This document shows, piece after piece, positions 56,742-64,000 of a stretch of 64,000 nt of DNA. The DNA lies in assembly GCF_004342265.1 (NCBI RefSeq), contig NZ_SMCS01000008.1, forward strand, positions 62,001 through 126,000, written 5' to 3'. The notes below the pieces were generated by a model. The model had not been told where the DNA came from, made no database searches, and was given only the letters and a program-made list of their open reading frames with translations. How positions within the stretch are numbered: position 1 is the stretch's first letter; the number at the start of each line of letters is the position of its first letter. A program made the position numbers and the translations under genes. This stretch comes from Luteibacter rhizovicinus. Lineage in GTDB: Bacteria > Pseudomonadota > Gammaproteobacteria > Xanthomonadales > Rhodanobacteraceae.

Positions 56742-57605
56742 ATGATTCGCAGCATGACCGCCTACGCCTCCGCGGAGCACGCCGGCCCGTCCGGTTCCCT
56801 GACCTGCGAACTTCGCACGGTGAACCACCGTTACCTCGAAATCAGCCCCCGGCTGCCCGAGGACATGCGCAACTTCGAAGGCGCGCTGCGCGAGCGGATC
56901 GCCAGTCGCCTGTCGCGCGGCAAGGTCGACGTGACCGTGCGCCTGCGCAGCGAGGGCCTGGCCGCCGATACCCTCAAGATCAACGGCTCGGTGCTGGCGC
57001 GCCTGTCCGAGCTGGCGCTGGACATGGAGGCACGGTTTCCGCGCATGTCGATCGAGTTCACCGAACTGTTGCGTTTTCCGGGCGTGCTCCAGCAGACGGA
57101 AACCGATACCGACGCGTTGCAGGCGGCGCTGATGGACGTTCTCGACCGCGCGCTGGTCGTGCTGGCCGATACCCGTGGCCGCGAAGGCCAGAAGCTGGGC
57201 GAAATGATCGCCGAGCGCCTGGACCAGATCGAACGCATCGTCGGCGACGTGCGCGGCTGGCTGCCGGAGATCCGCACCGCCCTGCGCGCTCGCCTGGAGA
57301 CGCGTCTGGCCGATGTGCGCCAGCCGGTCGAGCCGGGCCGGCTGGAGCAGGAACTGGTACTCCAGATCACCCGGGTCGACGTCGACGAAGAGCTGGATCG
57401 CCTGAAAACCCATATTTTCGAGGCCCGCCGCGTGCTGGCGCTGAAGGAGCCGGTGGGTCGCCGTCTGGACTTCCTGATGCAGGAGTTCAACCGCGAAGCC
57501 AATACGCTGGGCTCCAAGTCCATCGATTCGCGCACCACCAATGCCGCGGTTGAGCTGAAGGTGCTGATCGAGCAGATGCGCGAGCAGGTGCAGAACATCG
57601 AGTGA
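56742..57605 (+). CDS. yicC: YicC/YloC family endoribonuclease
   Basis: A 287-residue protein starting MIRSMTAYASAEH. The N-terminal YicC domain includes ELRTVNHRYLEISPRLPEDM and the C-terminal DUF1732 part ends IDSRTTNAAVELKVLIEQMREQVQNIE. Family members are RNases that help degrade small RNAs such as RyhB. The gene is intact up to its last codon, and the integrated element begins right behind it. Confidence 0.95.
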   Translation: MIRSMTAYASAEHAGPSGSLTCELRTVNHRYLEISPRLPEDMRNFEGALRERIASRLSRGKVDVTVRLRSEGLAADTLKINGSVLARLSELALDMEARFPRMSIEFTELLRFPGVLQQTETDTDALQAALMDVLDRALVVLADTRGREGQKLGEMIAERLDQIERIVGDVRGWLPEIRTALRARLETRLADVRQPVEPGRLEQELVLQITRVDVDEELDRLKTHIFEARRVLALKEPVGRRLDFLMQEFNREANTLGSKSIDSRTTNAAVELKVLIEQMREQVQNIE

Positions 57606-57721
57606 TGTCTCGGGTGATCTACGTCCGCCTCTTTCAAGAAGAAAGTTAAGTAGTTGCCTGCTTTCAGGGCAGTTACACGTCCACCGTTGTCTATGGATGT
57701 CTCTCGGATAGTCATGAACCT

Positions 57722-57770
57722 CGTGTACCCTAGCGTGTACCCAAGGACTAGTTCCTTGATTGGGTACACG
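57722..57770. repeat. Repeated GTACCC words upstream of the integrase (arm-type or att-like)
   Basis: CGTGTACCC occurs at 57722-57730 and 57734-57742, and its reverse complement GGGTACACG at 57762-57770. The latter two flank AAGGA…TCCTT, making an imperfect 37-base palindrome. It ends just before the integrase ribosome-binding site. Such repeats near int genes are candidates for recombinase arm sites or for self-regulation. The core crossover point is not identified. Confidence 0.6.
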
Positions 57771-57783
57771 CAGAGGAATGCTT

Positions 57784-59037
57784 GTGGGGAAGCTTTCAAA
57801 AACGCTCATCAACGATTGGATGAAGAACGCTGAGCGATTCGAAGCTCGGGGGGATGGCGACAATCTCTGGCTTCGATATCGGAGCCGGGATCTCTATCCC
57901 CGGTGGTTTCTGCGATACAGCATCGGTGGACAGCCTAGGACTCTTCACCTGGGCAGCTACCGTGATCTCTCGCTCGCTGAAGCGAGAGCACGGGCGAAAA
58001 AGCTTAGGGCCGAGATTGCACTCGGCCACGATGTCGCGCATCTTAAAAAAGATCGGGTCAAGGCCGTGAGTGAAAGGGTCCTCGCGGAGCGTGACGGCCT
58101 CACTGTCGGGGCGCTAGCCGACAACTTCTACGATCGATATATCGCGGGCCGGCTGAAACATCCTGAAATCGTTAGATCGTGGATCAACAACAGGATCAAG
58201 CCGGCCATTGGAGCTCTGTCTCTTGCCGATATTAGGCCTTCGCACGTAGATAAGTTCATTCGCGGGATTGCGAAGGATGCGCCATCCACGTCGACGAAGA
58301 TTCTTGGGTGTCTTACGCAGATTTTTAATTTCGGTATGAAGCTGGGGCGGATGCAGAGCAACCCGGCATCGATGTTCGATTCTTCGGATGCCGGAGGCAA
58401 GGCGCGATCGAGGACTCGATGGTTATCGGTCTCTGAGATCCGGTCGCTGCTGACTGCAATGGACAAGGCGAATGGATGGACCATTCAGAACGGCCTTTCT
58501 GTTCGCTTGCTTCTGATGCTCGCGGTGCGCAAATCTGAGTTGATTCAGGCGTGCATAGACGAATTCGACCTTGCTGAGTCGCTCTGGCGAATTCCGGCAG
58601 TTCGCACGAAGTCGGAAAGAGGGATCAGTATTCCGCTGCCGACCCAAGCGGTTGCAGCTGTGAAAAAGCTAATAGAACTAGCTGAGGGAAGTGAGTGGCT
58701 CCTGCCGGCTAGGAAAATGCAAAGCCGTATGGTTCCCTACATCAGTGCGGATACCATCAATGCAGCGCTTGCCAAGTGCGTAAGGCCTCTCATGGCATCG
58801 GTGGACCATTTCACCTTGCATGACCTCAGGCGCACCGCCCGGACACACCTAGAGGCACTGGGCATCGCTCCACACGTCGCAGAGCGGTGCTTGAATCATT
58901 CGATCAAGGGTCTCGTTGGCGTATATAACCGTTACGACTATATCGACGAGCGGCGCGAGGCGTTACAGCGCTGGGCCGACTTTCTTAGTCGGGTTGAAAC
59001 AGAAGCGCTTGATAACCCTCAAGCCACCAAGTGGTAG
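57784..59037 (+). CDS. Tyrosine recombinase/integrase, P4-type with DUF4102 arm domain
   Basis: A 418-residue integrase. The N-terminal part (WLRYRSRDLYPRWFLRYSI, HLGSYRDLSLAEARARAKKL) is the DUF4102 arm-binding domain, followed by a SAM-like core-binding domain and a catalytic domain with Arg249, His346, Arg349, His372 and Tyr381. I prefer the GTG at 57784 because GAGGA lies six bases upstream; the ATG at 57778 directly abuts that motif. It lies behind yicC and points into the element. Codon use is less GC-rich than the core genes. Confidence 0.9.
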   Translation: MGKLSKTLINDWMKNAERFEARGDGDNLWLRYRSRDLYPRWFLRYSIGGQPRTLHLGSYRDLSLAEARARAKKLRAEIALGHDVAHLKKDRVKAVSERVLAERDGLTVGALADNFYDRYIAGRLKHPEIVRSWINNRIKPAIGALSLADIRPSHVDKFIRGIAKDAPSTSTKILGCLTQIFNFGMKLGRMQSNPASMFDSSDAGGKARSRTRWLSVSEIRSLLTAMDKANGWTIQNGLSVRLLLMLAVRKSELIQACIDEFDLAESLWRIPAVRTKSERGISIPLPTQAVAAVKKLIELAEGSEWLLPARKMQSRMVPYISADTINAALAKCVRPLMASVDHFTLHDLRRTARTHLEALGIAPHVAERCLNHSIKGLVGVYNRYDYIDERREALQRWADFLSRVETEALDNPQATKW

Positions 59038-59214
59038 CATCAAATCTACGGATATTCTTCGATAAAAAATAACCATTGAAAACGGTGTCCCGTACCGTAT
59101 CGCGGGCTGAACGACGGCGCTGTAGCGACGTACGTCGTCCAACTCGTGGACGGGGAGCGGGCGCAGATATTTACAAGATCTTCGCGTCGCCCGCAAGTCC
59201 TCAATGTTCTTCAT
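58963..59214 (-). CDS. Possible small protein, doubtful
   Basis: A minus-strand frame of 83 codons starting MKNIEDLRATRRS and overlapping the 3' end of the integrase gene by 75 bases. The middle part (LRPLPVHELDDVRRYSAVV) has genome-like codon use, while the last third is antisense to the integrase and lacks it. AGGA lies about ten bases upstream of the ATG. It could be a small element gene or a truncated remnant. Confidence 0.25.
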   Translation of the reverse strand: MKNIEDLRATRRSCKYLRPLPVHELDDVRRYSAVVQPAIRYGTPFSMVIFYRRISVDLMLPLGGLRVIKRFCFNPTKKVGPAL

Positions 59215-59377
59215 AGACGCGGCGTCCTGTTCGCTGTCATTTCTGCTGACGTGCCGCTTCCTTAGGCGCATGCAGGCATTTTTCTAGGTCGATACCTGCA
59301 TGGCCTCGAAAGGTCGAAGTGAGGCGAGGAAGCTTCGCTCCCTGCTGACACCATGGGGACAGATTTTACACCGCGCC
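59038..59377. other. Element region between integrase and nuclease genes
   Basis: About 340 bases. Apart from the doubtful small frame listed separately I see no gene. The stretch 59038-59085 is AT-rich, and 59270-59300 contains the direct word pair TGCAGGCATT/CTGCATGGC. The minus-strand defence genes must end here, but no clear terminator hairpin with a T-run is present. Confidence 0.4.
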
Positions 59378-60567
59378 CTACCGTAGTCCGAACTCCGCTA
59401 TCACCGCAGGCCTGCTGGCGAGCAGCCGCTCAAGATGGCTTTCTGGCCACATTTCAATGCTCAAGGCGCTATCTGACATGTTATGTGCTTCTACCCATGC
59501 CACAGCATCCGATGTGAATCGCCCAGACGTTGCTATTACGCATACATCGATCCTAGGCGGTTGCCAAAGCTTTACCTGTTCTCTAAGAGATGCAATATCC
59601 GGAAGGTTCACACTTTTCGTTTGCCAATGTTTGCATTGAATGATTAAGCGCTGCCGAAACTTTCCTCCAAGCGGATCATCATGAATCCTATGAACTGAAA
59701 GATCTCTACCGCGATCCGGGGCGCTAGTCTTCATCAGCCATTCGGGGTTCTCGTAGTGGTGCTCCAGCGACAGGAGAACAAAGATAAGGCGTTCGAACTC
59801 CTCGTCGGTCAAGACCGACCAAAGTAGCTTTGTTGCAACTGGCCTTCTCGGTTTTTGGCTAACCAGCTCGCCCAAGTCTTCGATCCCCATAGGGACCGGT
59901 TCCTTCTCGCCGTACAGGGACTTGCGCAAGCCGGCTTTGACGCTCGGCCAATCGTTCTCGATGATGTCGTGCAGGTCCCCGATCATCCCAAAATGCAGGT
60001 GACGTTGCAGATCCATCCATCGGCCGGGCCTGCCTACGCTACTACCAAGTAGCGTGTTGATTTCAGCAACGTGCTGCTTTAGCTGATCGAACTCCCCATG
60101 TTCAATCTTCTTGCTCCATTGATCTTTGTTGGACGCAAGGTCGGTCATCGTGCGCAGGTTTGCATCGATTGCGTCCACAAGTTCGACGACCGAGCTACGA
60201 ATCAACTCGCGACGCTTCTGATCAAAGCGAAATCGATAGTCCCTGAGGAGACGGGCTGGCTCCCCTATCTGGCGCTCGACCGAGATGAAGCACTCAATCT
60301 CCCCAACTTCCTTCGCTCTAAGCGATTCTGAGCAATCTCGTCCAAATCCATGAGTGCGATGGTTGGCTTCCATCCATCGATCTTCGGTAAAGCGTTCACT
60401 AAAACGTCAAAATGCCTACAGTTGCTCTCGTAAACCGAGTCCTCTCCAAACACGATTCCCTTAGGGATCGCGGCATCGATCTCGCCTAAGATCCTTTCAG
60501 CTTTAAGAAGATTTGCCTCTGCGGCCTCGAAGTGCCGTAGTGCGGCGTTTAGTGGGCTATCGGCCAA
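59378..60567 (-). pseudogene. Frameshifted Mrr-type restriction-endonuclease gene
   Basis: Two minus-strand frames carry one protein. The first begins at a TTG (60567) with an AGGAGG motif five bases upstream and reads ADSPLNAALRHFEAAEANLL, helical, to DLDEIAQNRLE. From about 60325-60300 the good sequence moves to the -1 frame (AKEVGEIECFISVERQ) and runs to 59378. The C-terminal part holds an Mrr-like nuclease domain: FERLIFVLLSLE, APDRGRDLSVHRI and RLIIQCKHWQ, giving the D…QxK site. Unbroken, it would be about 396 residues. It could be a mutation, a sequencing error or programmed frameshifting. Confidence 0.75.
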
Positions 60568-60687
60568 TTGATCCTCCTGGTTGGTTCCGGCGACTAGGGG
60601 TGGCCGGCGACAGCCGGGGCGTGCCGGTGTGGCGTAACCTTTTGCTTCGACAAGGCGCACCTTGTAGCTTGCTGTATGCTTGGGATC

Positions 60688-63600
60688 TCAAAGACTCCCC
60701 GCCGCGCGCCGGACTTCGGGCAGCGGATCGTTGACCGATTCTTTAAGCCAGTCATACAAGAAGCCGTGCTCCGGCTCGAGGTTGAGGGTTAGCGCAAGAC
60801 GTACGCACTCCTCTCGAATCATCGAGGCTGACACCGCTCGCCTGTCAAGTGGGTCGATGCTCTCGTAGCTGTACTCCCGCGCAATCGCCGCCACTGCGCC
60901 CGCAACCTTAAGCTTCGACGGCTTGTCTAAGTGGCCGCCTTCTAACAGTAGTCGGCATGCATGCATAACAGCTGATAGCCCTATGCTAAGCCGCGATTCG
61001 AGCACGAGAAGAAGCGAGTCGATCAAGCGCGCTGGCACCTTTTCACGCGCCCTCGATTTGCCAAGCTTGGCCCACGTCCATATGGCATCAGCGGCTGATG
61101 CAACTTGTGCGAAATTGGTTCCGAATAAGCCTCTTTGAATTGAGGTCACAATCGATTCTGAGCGAGAGCTGTTTGCGAGGTATGGCAAGCCAGCCATCGC
61201 AGCGGGAAGGGGAATCTCTTCTATCGCGGAAAGGAGTTCGGAGAATAGTTGCGTCGTTATCTCTCGCGTAGCGGGAAGCGCCGACATCGCTAGCGCTATT
61301 CCGGAGAACCTCTGGACCCTATCTTTCGAAGAAGAGAAAGCCGCCGCTAGGCTATCGTCATTTGCGACGGTTCGTGCATCCGAGAGAATTTCGACGATTA
61401 GCGACTGTGCCTCACTAGGCGTTGGTCGAATCGACCCCCATCGTTCGTGCGCGGCGAATCCGACTGCCGCTAGTCGATGTTTATCTCGCGCGGTCGCGGC
61501 CAGGTCGCCGAAAAGCCACCGTCGGAGCAAGGCCAGAGGTTCGATGGCCCTTGGGTGAGGGAGGCGCATGTAGACGGCGGCGTGCAGAGACGTCGAAGCC
61601 GGTAAGCCGAATACCGGCGTTGTTAGGCCCCATATGGCTTCACCAAATGTCTCACATTCGAGACTAGTGAGTTCGCCAGCGAGGCACATACTGGTGAGTC
61701 TTCCGACAGCTCGCCGCCGTTGGCCTTCAATGGTGGACAGCTTGAGTAGGTTACTTACGCGTGCGGACCAACGTTCCGGGTCATTGAGCCTAATCGGCAT
61801 CAAGTCATCGACTTCCAGCGCTTCGAACGGATCGGGCCAGTCATCGTCACGCGTGGCGGCGGCATGTTCTCCGTCAACCGGAAATTCAAATGCCTTGAGG
61901 CATGCATCTTTCCGCGCGTCTTTCGACATCGCTTTAGCGGCATGGGTGATCAGGTCCGAAGTCGTCTTGATAAACTTATCACGATCAGACGTAACTTCGA
62001 GGGCTAGCTTCATAGCTAAATCGAAGCACCGCGATGCGTCTTCGCTATTCAGTCGCGGCGTGATGCGGAAGAGTAACGCAATTAACTTAGTCAGCTCTTC
62101 TGCCGGTGCCCGAAGCTCGTCCTCACTCCGACGGACAGTGCGCTGACGCCAGTAGTCGATGGACCGAAGTATCGAGGCATACAAAGCGTTGACCAAGCTC
62201 GCGTCCATGCGAGCAATCGATATGCGGCCAAGATGTGAATTGACGACCGTCTTCTTGTCATCAGTGGTGTACTGCAGTACCTGCGAGTACCACTGCAGCG
62301 TTTCCGGCTCGGCGAGCGAGAGGGCATCGGCGAAAAAGTCGACGAAATTTACCCGCCTTGAGGCGGCTGGCATGCCCACGCTCTCCATGAAACGTACAAG
62401 TGTGCGCAACGGTGCGTCAACGGGAGCCGATCGGAAGTGAATCGTGTTGCTGTTGTCGCGGTAGGCGCCCGGACTGAATAACGGAGTCACAATAGTCGCA
62501 GAGCGAGATGCTCGGTCACGTACCGCTGACTCAACTTCGGAACGAAGTGTCTGAATTTCGTCCCAGGGGTTGCAATGGTATGCCGTATCGCGAGAGAAGT
62601 CGGCGTCTCGTCTCGTGTCCTTGCTAACAAAAAGTGTTGCCGATAGAAGCCACTGACCCCAAGTGCGCCTTGACCTTAGCCAGATGGAGTCGCGCGCATT
62701 CGCCGTTCGTTCACGGATATCGTCGAGTGCCTTTCTTAGGAGGGCCTCGGCGTCTGTCCATCGGCAGAGCGTTGCCAGCAAGGATGCTTTTCGGAGGAGC
62801 CAAACGGGATCGGCCCCTTCGATCGCATCGAGACTGGTCTCCAGTGCCTCAAGTTCCATACCGTCACGGAGACGAAGGCACTGTTGGTAGGCTAACTCGG
62901 CAAGGGCGTCCCTATCGTGGCGGCCGAGCGTCCTTAGGATGGCTGCCCATTTCTCGAAAGCTTCGAAATTTCCACGCTCACGCGAGTCTCGGAGGAGAGT
63001 TGAAAGTAAACTGCGGTGCGCTGAGCGGGGTAGGCTCGACATGTCCTGCGTGAGGACAGTATTTGCAAGGAACTCGCACGCGAAGCGGCTTAACGTTCCC
63101 AGTGACGCTTCGTAACGCCAAGCAAGGTCCGCAGCGAGCTCAACAATCTCCTCGCTCGTCAATTTAGGTTGGGCGACGCGAATCCGCTCCTCAATCCCGT
63201 TGATCTGATAACCGAGTTGGCGGCGCTGGGAGGATGGACAAATCAGCCAGCCCGGGTAACCCTCGCGCTCTGCCCTAAGGTCGACGTATGCGCCGAGAAG
63301 TTTCGCGTGCGCGTACTCAGGGCTTTTCCTCAGCTCTGCCTCTGCGGCAGGAATGAAAGTGTCTTGAACGGTTACTTTCACGGCCCACTCGTGACTAGCG
63401 GGCAAGCGAGAATTCTCAAGATGCGTGACAAACAACTCGTTTGCTGCTGCATGCTGATCACGAGCGGGTAGATGCTCCACTAGCGGACCCAGGTCGATGG
63501 GAGCAACATTCCGGGACTCTAAAAGCTTCCTCGACGCGGGAGCGAGTCCGAGGACGCCGACGAGGTAGATACGCCGAGATGAAGTCGCGAGATGGTCGCG

Positions 63601-64000
63601 CACCCAACCAGACCATTGTAGGAAATTCGGATCATCGCCTGAGAAGCCAACGAGGCATAGTTCATTCTCAATGAAGACTTGACGCGCGAAATTTACCATG
63701 GCGGCATTGCGTGCAGGATAAGTGCGGTAGTCCTCTTCGGTGAAGGTATACGGCTCTCTACCGTTAATGGTGCCATGCAGCTTAACAATGCGTGGCGAGC
63801 GGGTGTGCGCAAGGTCCGTCGCCGCATGCACAACGTCGTAATTGTGTGTGAGAACTGACCGCGCTGACCGTTCGAGAAGCGTATCCCAATTTGTTGTGAG
63901 GACGTCCGACCAGGGTAGTTCCAAAAGACGGTTGTGAACTTCGCCCGGATACCACGAGTCATCCGGAATAGACGCGCGGATGAAGTCATCAAGCGCGCTC
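60688..64000 (-). CDS. Large SIR2-domain protein, N-terminus beyond window (putative anti-phage defence)
   Basis: At least 1103 residues; the frame stays open to the right edge. Near the visible start are the SIR2-like blocks VLTTNWDTLLERS, RIVKLHGTING with the catalytic His, and ELCLVGFSGDDPNFLQWSGW, matching the SIR2_2 NAD-binding fold; the GxGxS part lies outside. About 900 residues of helical, HEAT- or ARM-like sequence follow, without a recognised enzyme motif. Such SIR2 proteins with long C-terminal regions (for example DSR1, DSR2) deplete NAD+ when they sense phage. It is upstream of the nuclease gene on the same strand in an integrase-linked element. Confidence 0.8.
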   Translation of the reverse strand, partial: SALDDFIRASIPDDSWYPGEVHNRLLELPWSDVLTTNWDTLLERSARSVLTHNYDVVHAATDLAHTRSPRIVKLHGTINGREPYTFTEEDYRTYPARNAAMVNFARQVFIENELCLVGFSGDDPNFLQWSGWVRDHLATSSRRIYLVGVLGLAPASRKLLESRNVAPIDLGPLVEHLPARDQHAAANELFVTHLENSRLPASHEWAVKVTVQDTFIPAAEAELRKSPEYAHAKLLGAYVDLRAEREGYPGWLICPSSQRRQLGYQINGIEERIRVAQPKLTSEEIVELAADLAWRYEASLGTLSRFACEFLANTVLTQDMSSLPRSAHRSLLSTLLRDSRERGNFEAFEKWAAILRTLGRHDRDALAELAYQQCLRLRDGMELEALETSLDAIEGADPVWLLRKASLLATLCRWTDAEALLRKALDDIRERTANARDSIWLRSRRTWGQWLLSATLFVSKDTRRDADFSRDTAYHCNPWDEIQTLRSEVESAVRDRASRSATIVTPLFSPGAYRDNSNTIHFRSAPVDAPLRTLVRFMESVGMPAASRRVNFVDFFADALSLAEPETLQWYSQVLQYTTDDKKTVVNSHLGRISIARMDASLVNALYASILRSIDYWRQRTVRRSEDELRAPAEELTKLIALLFRITPRLNSEDASRCFDLAMKLALEVTSDRDKFIKTTSDLITHAAKAMSKDARKDACLKAFEFPVDGEHAAATRDDDWPDPFEALEVDDLMPIRLNDPERWSARVSNLLKLSTIEGQRRRAVGRLTSMCLAGELTSLECETFGEAIWGLTTPVFGLPASTSLHAAVYMRLPHPRAIEPLALLRRWLFGDLAATARDKHRLAAVGFAAHERWGSIRPTPSEAQSLIVEILSDARTVANDDSLAAAFSSSKDRVQRFSGIALAMSALPATREITTQLFSELLSAIEEIPLPAAMAGLPYLANSSRSESIVTSIQRGLFGTNFAQVASAADAIWTWAKLGKSRAREKVPARLIDSLLLVLESRLSIGLSAVMHACRLLLEGGHLDKPSKLKVAGAVAAIAREYSYESIDPLDRRAVSASMIREECVRLALTLNLEPEHGFLYDWLKESVNDPLPEVRRAAGSL

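Noticed and set aside
59475-64000. Possible CRISPR array in the element
   Set aside because: No regularly spaced short repeats are visible; the region is occupied by two coding frames.

Overview
The window is GC-rich, densely packed chromosomal DNA, most likely from a gammaproteobacterium of the order Xanthomonadales (family Rhodanobacteraceae, something like Luteibacter or Dyella). This rests on gene content and protein character: the zapA–6S RNA–ygfA–EVE–rpiA block, the cydP-cydA-cydB-cydX order, the rph–rdgB–hemW–DUF1631–PilZ–pepQ block and giant autotransporter and Rhs proteins. The genus cannot be proven from the sequence alone.

Left part (1-17 kb) is accessory. A minus-strand polymorphic-toxin locus contains, in transcription order, an exported Rhs/YD scaffold with four FnIII-like repeats (3304-8712), a separate short exported protein that joins one Rhs core to a restriction-endonuclease-fold toxin (2281-3276), and at least four tandem copies, with an exact 675-bp period, of a helical protein that I read as its immunity factor (1-2278, oldest copy frameshifted). 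A second orphan Rhs-core toxin with a zincin motif HEIVGH (14663-15622) overlaps an exported candidate immunity gene (14262-14675). Between them are a MASE1 membrane protein, the RhtA-type exporter, an unknown membrane-anchored protein and two gene remnants.

Middle part (16-40 kb): a LysR regulator divergent from a 14-helix MFS exporter; a 2960-residue autotransporter with internal tandem duplications and an odd 136-residue tail beyond its barrel; a ParB-like protein; a three-gene FAD sugar/polyol dehydrogenase complex (Tat small subunit, GMC flavoprotein with 3Fe-4S cysteines, triheme cytochrome c); an exported aspartyl protease with PDZ; an acyltransferase; an aldo/keto reductase; and a TonB-dependent siderophore receptor behind a Fur-box-like site.

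Right part (39.6-57.6 kb) is core genome: rpiA, EVE, ygfA, 6S RNA, zapA, zapB-like, ygfB, pepP, the cytochrome bd operon including the 39-residue cydX, a NagX-like acyltransferase, pepQ, PilZ and DUF1631 genes, hemW, rdgB, rph and yicC.

The right edge (57.6-64 kb) is an integrated element next to the yicC 3' end: a tyrosine integrase, a frameshifted Mrr-type nuclease gene, and a very large SIR2-domain protein that runs off the window. The last two look like an anti-phage defence module that I cannot assign to a named system.
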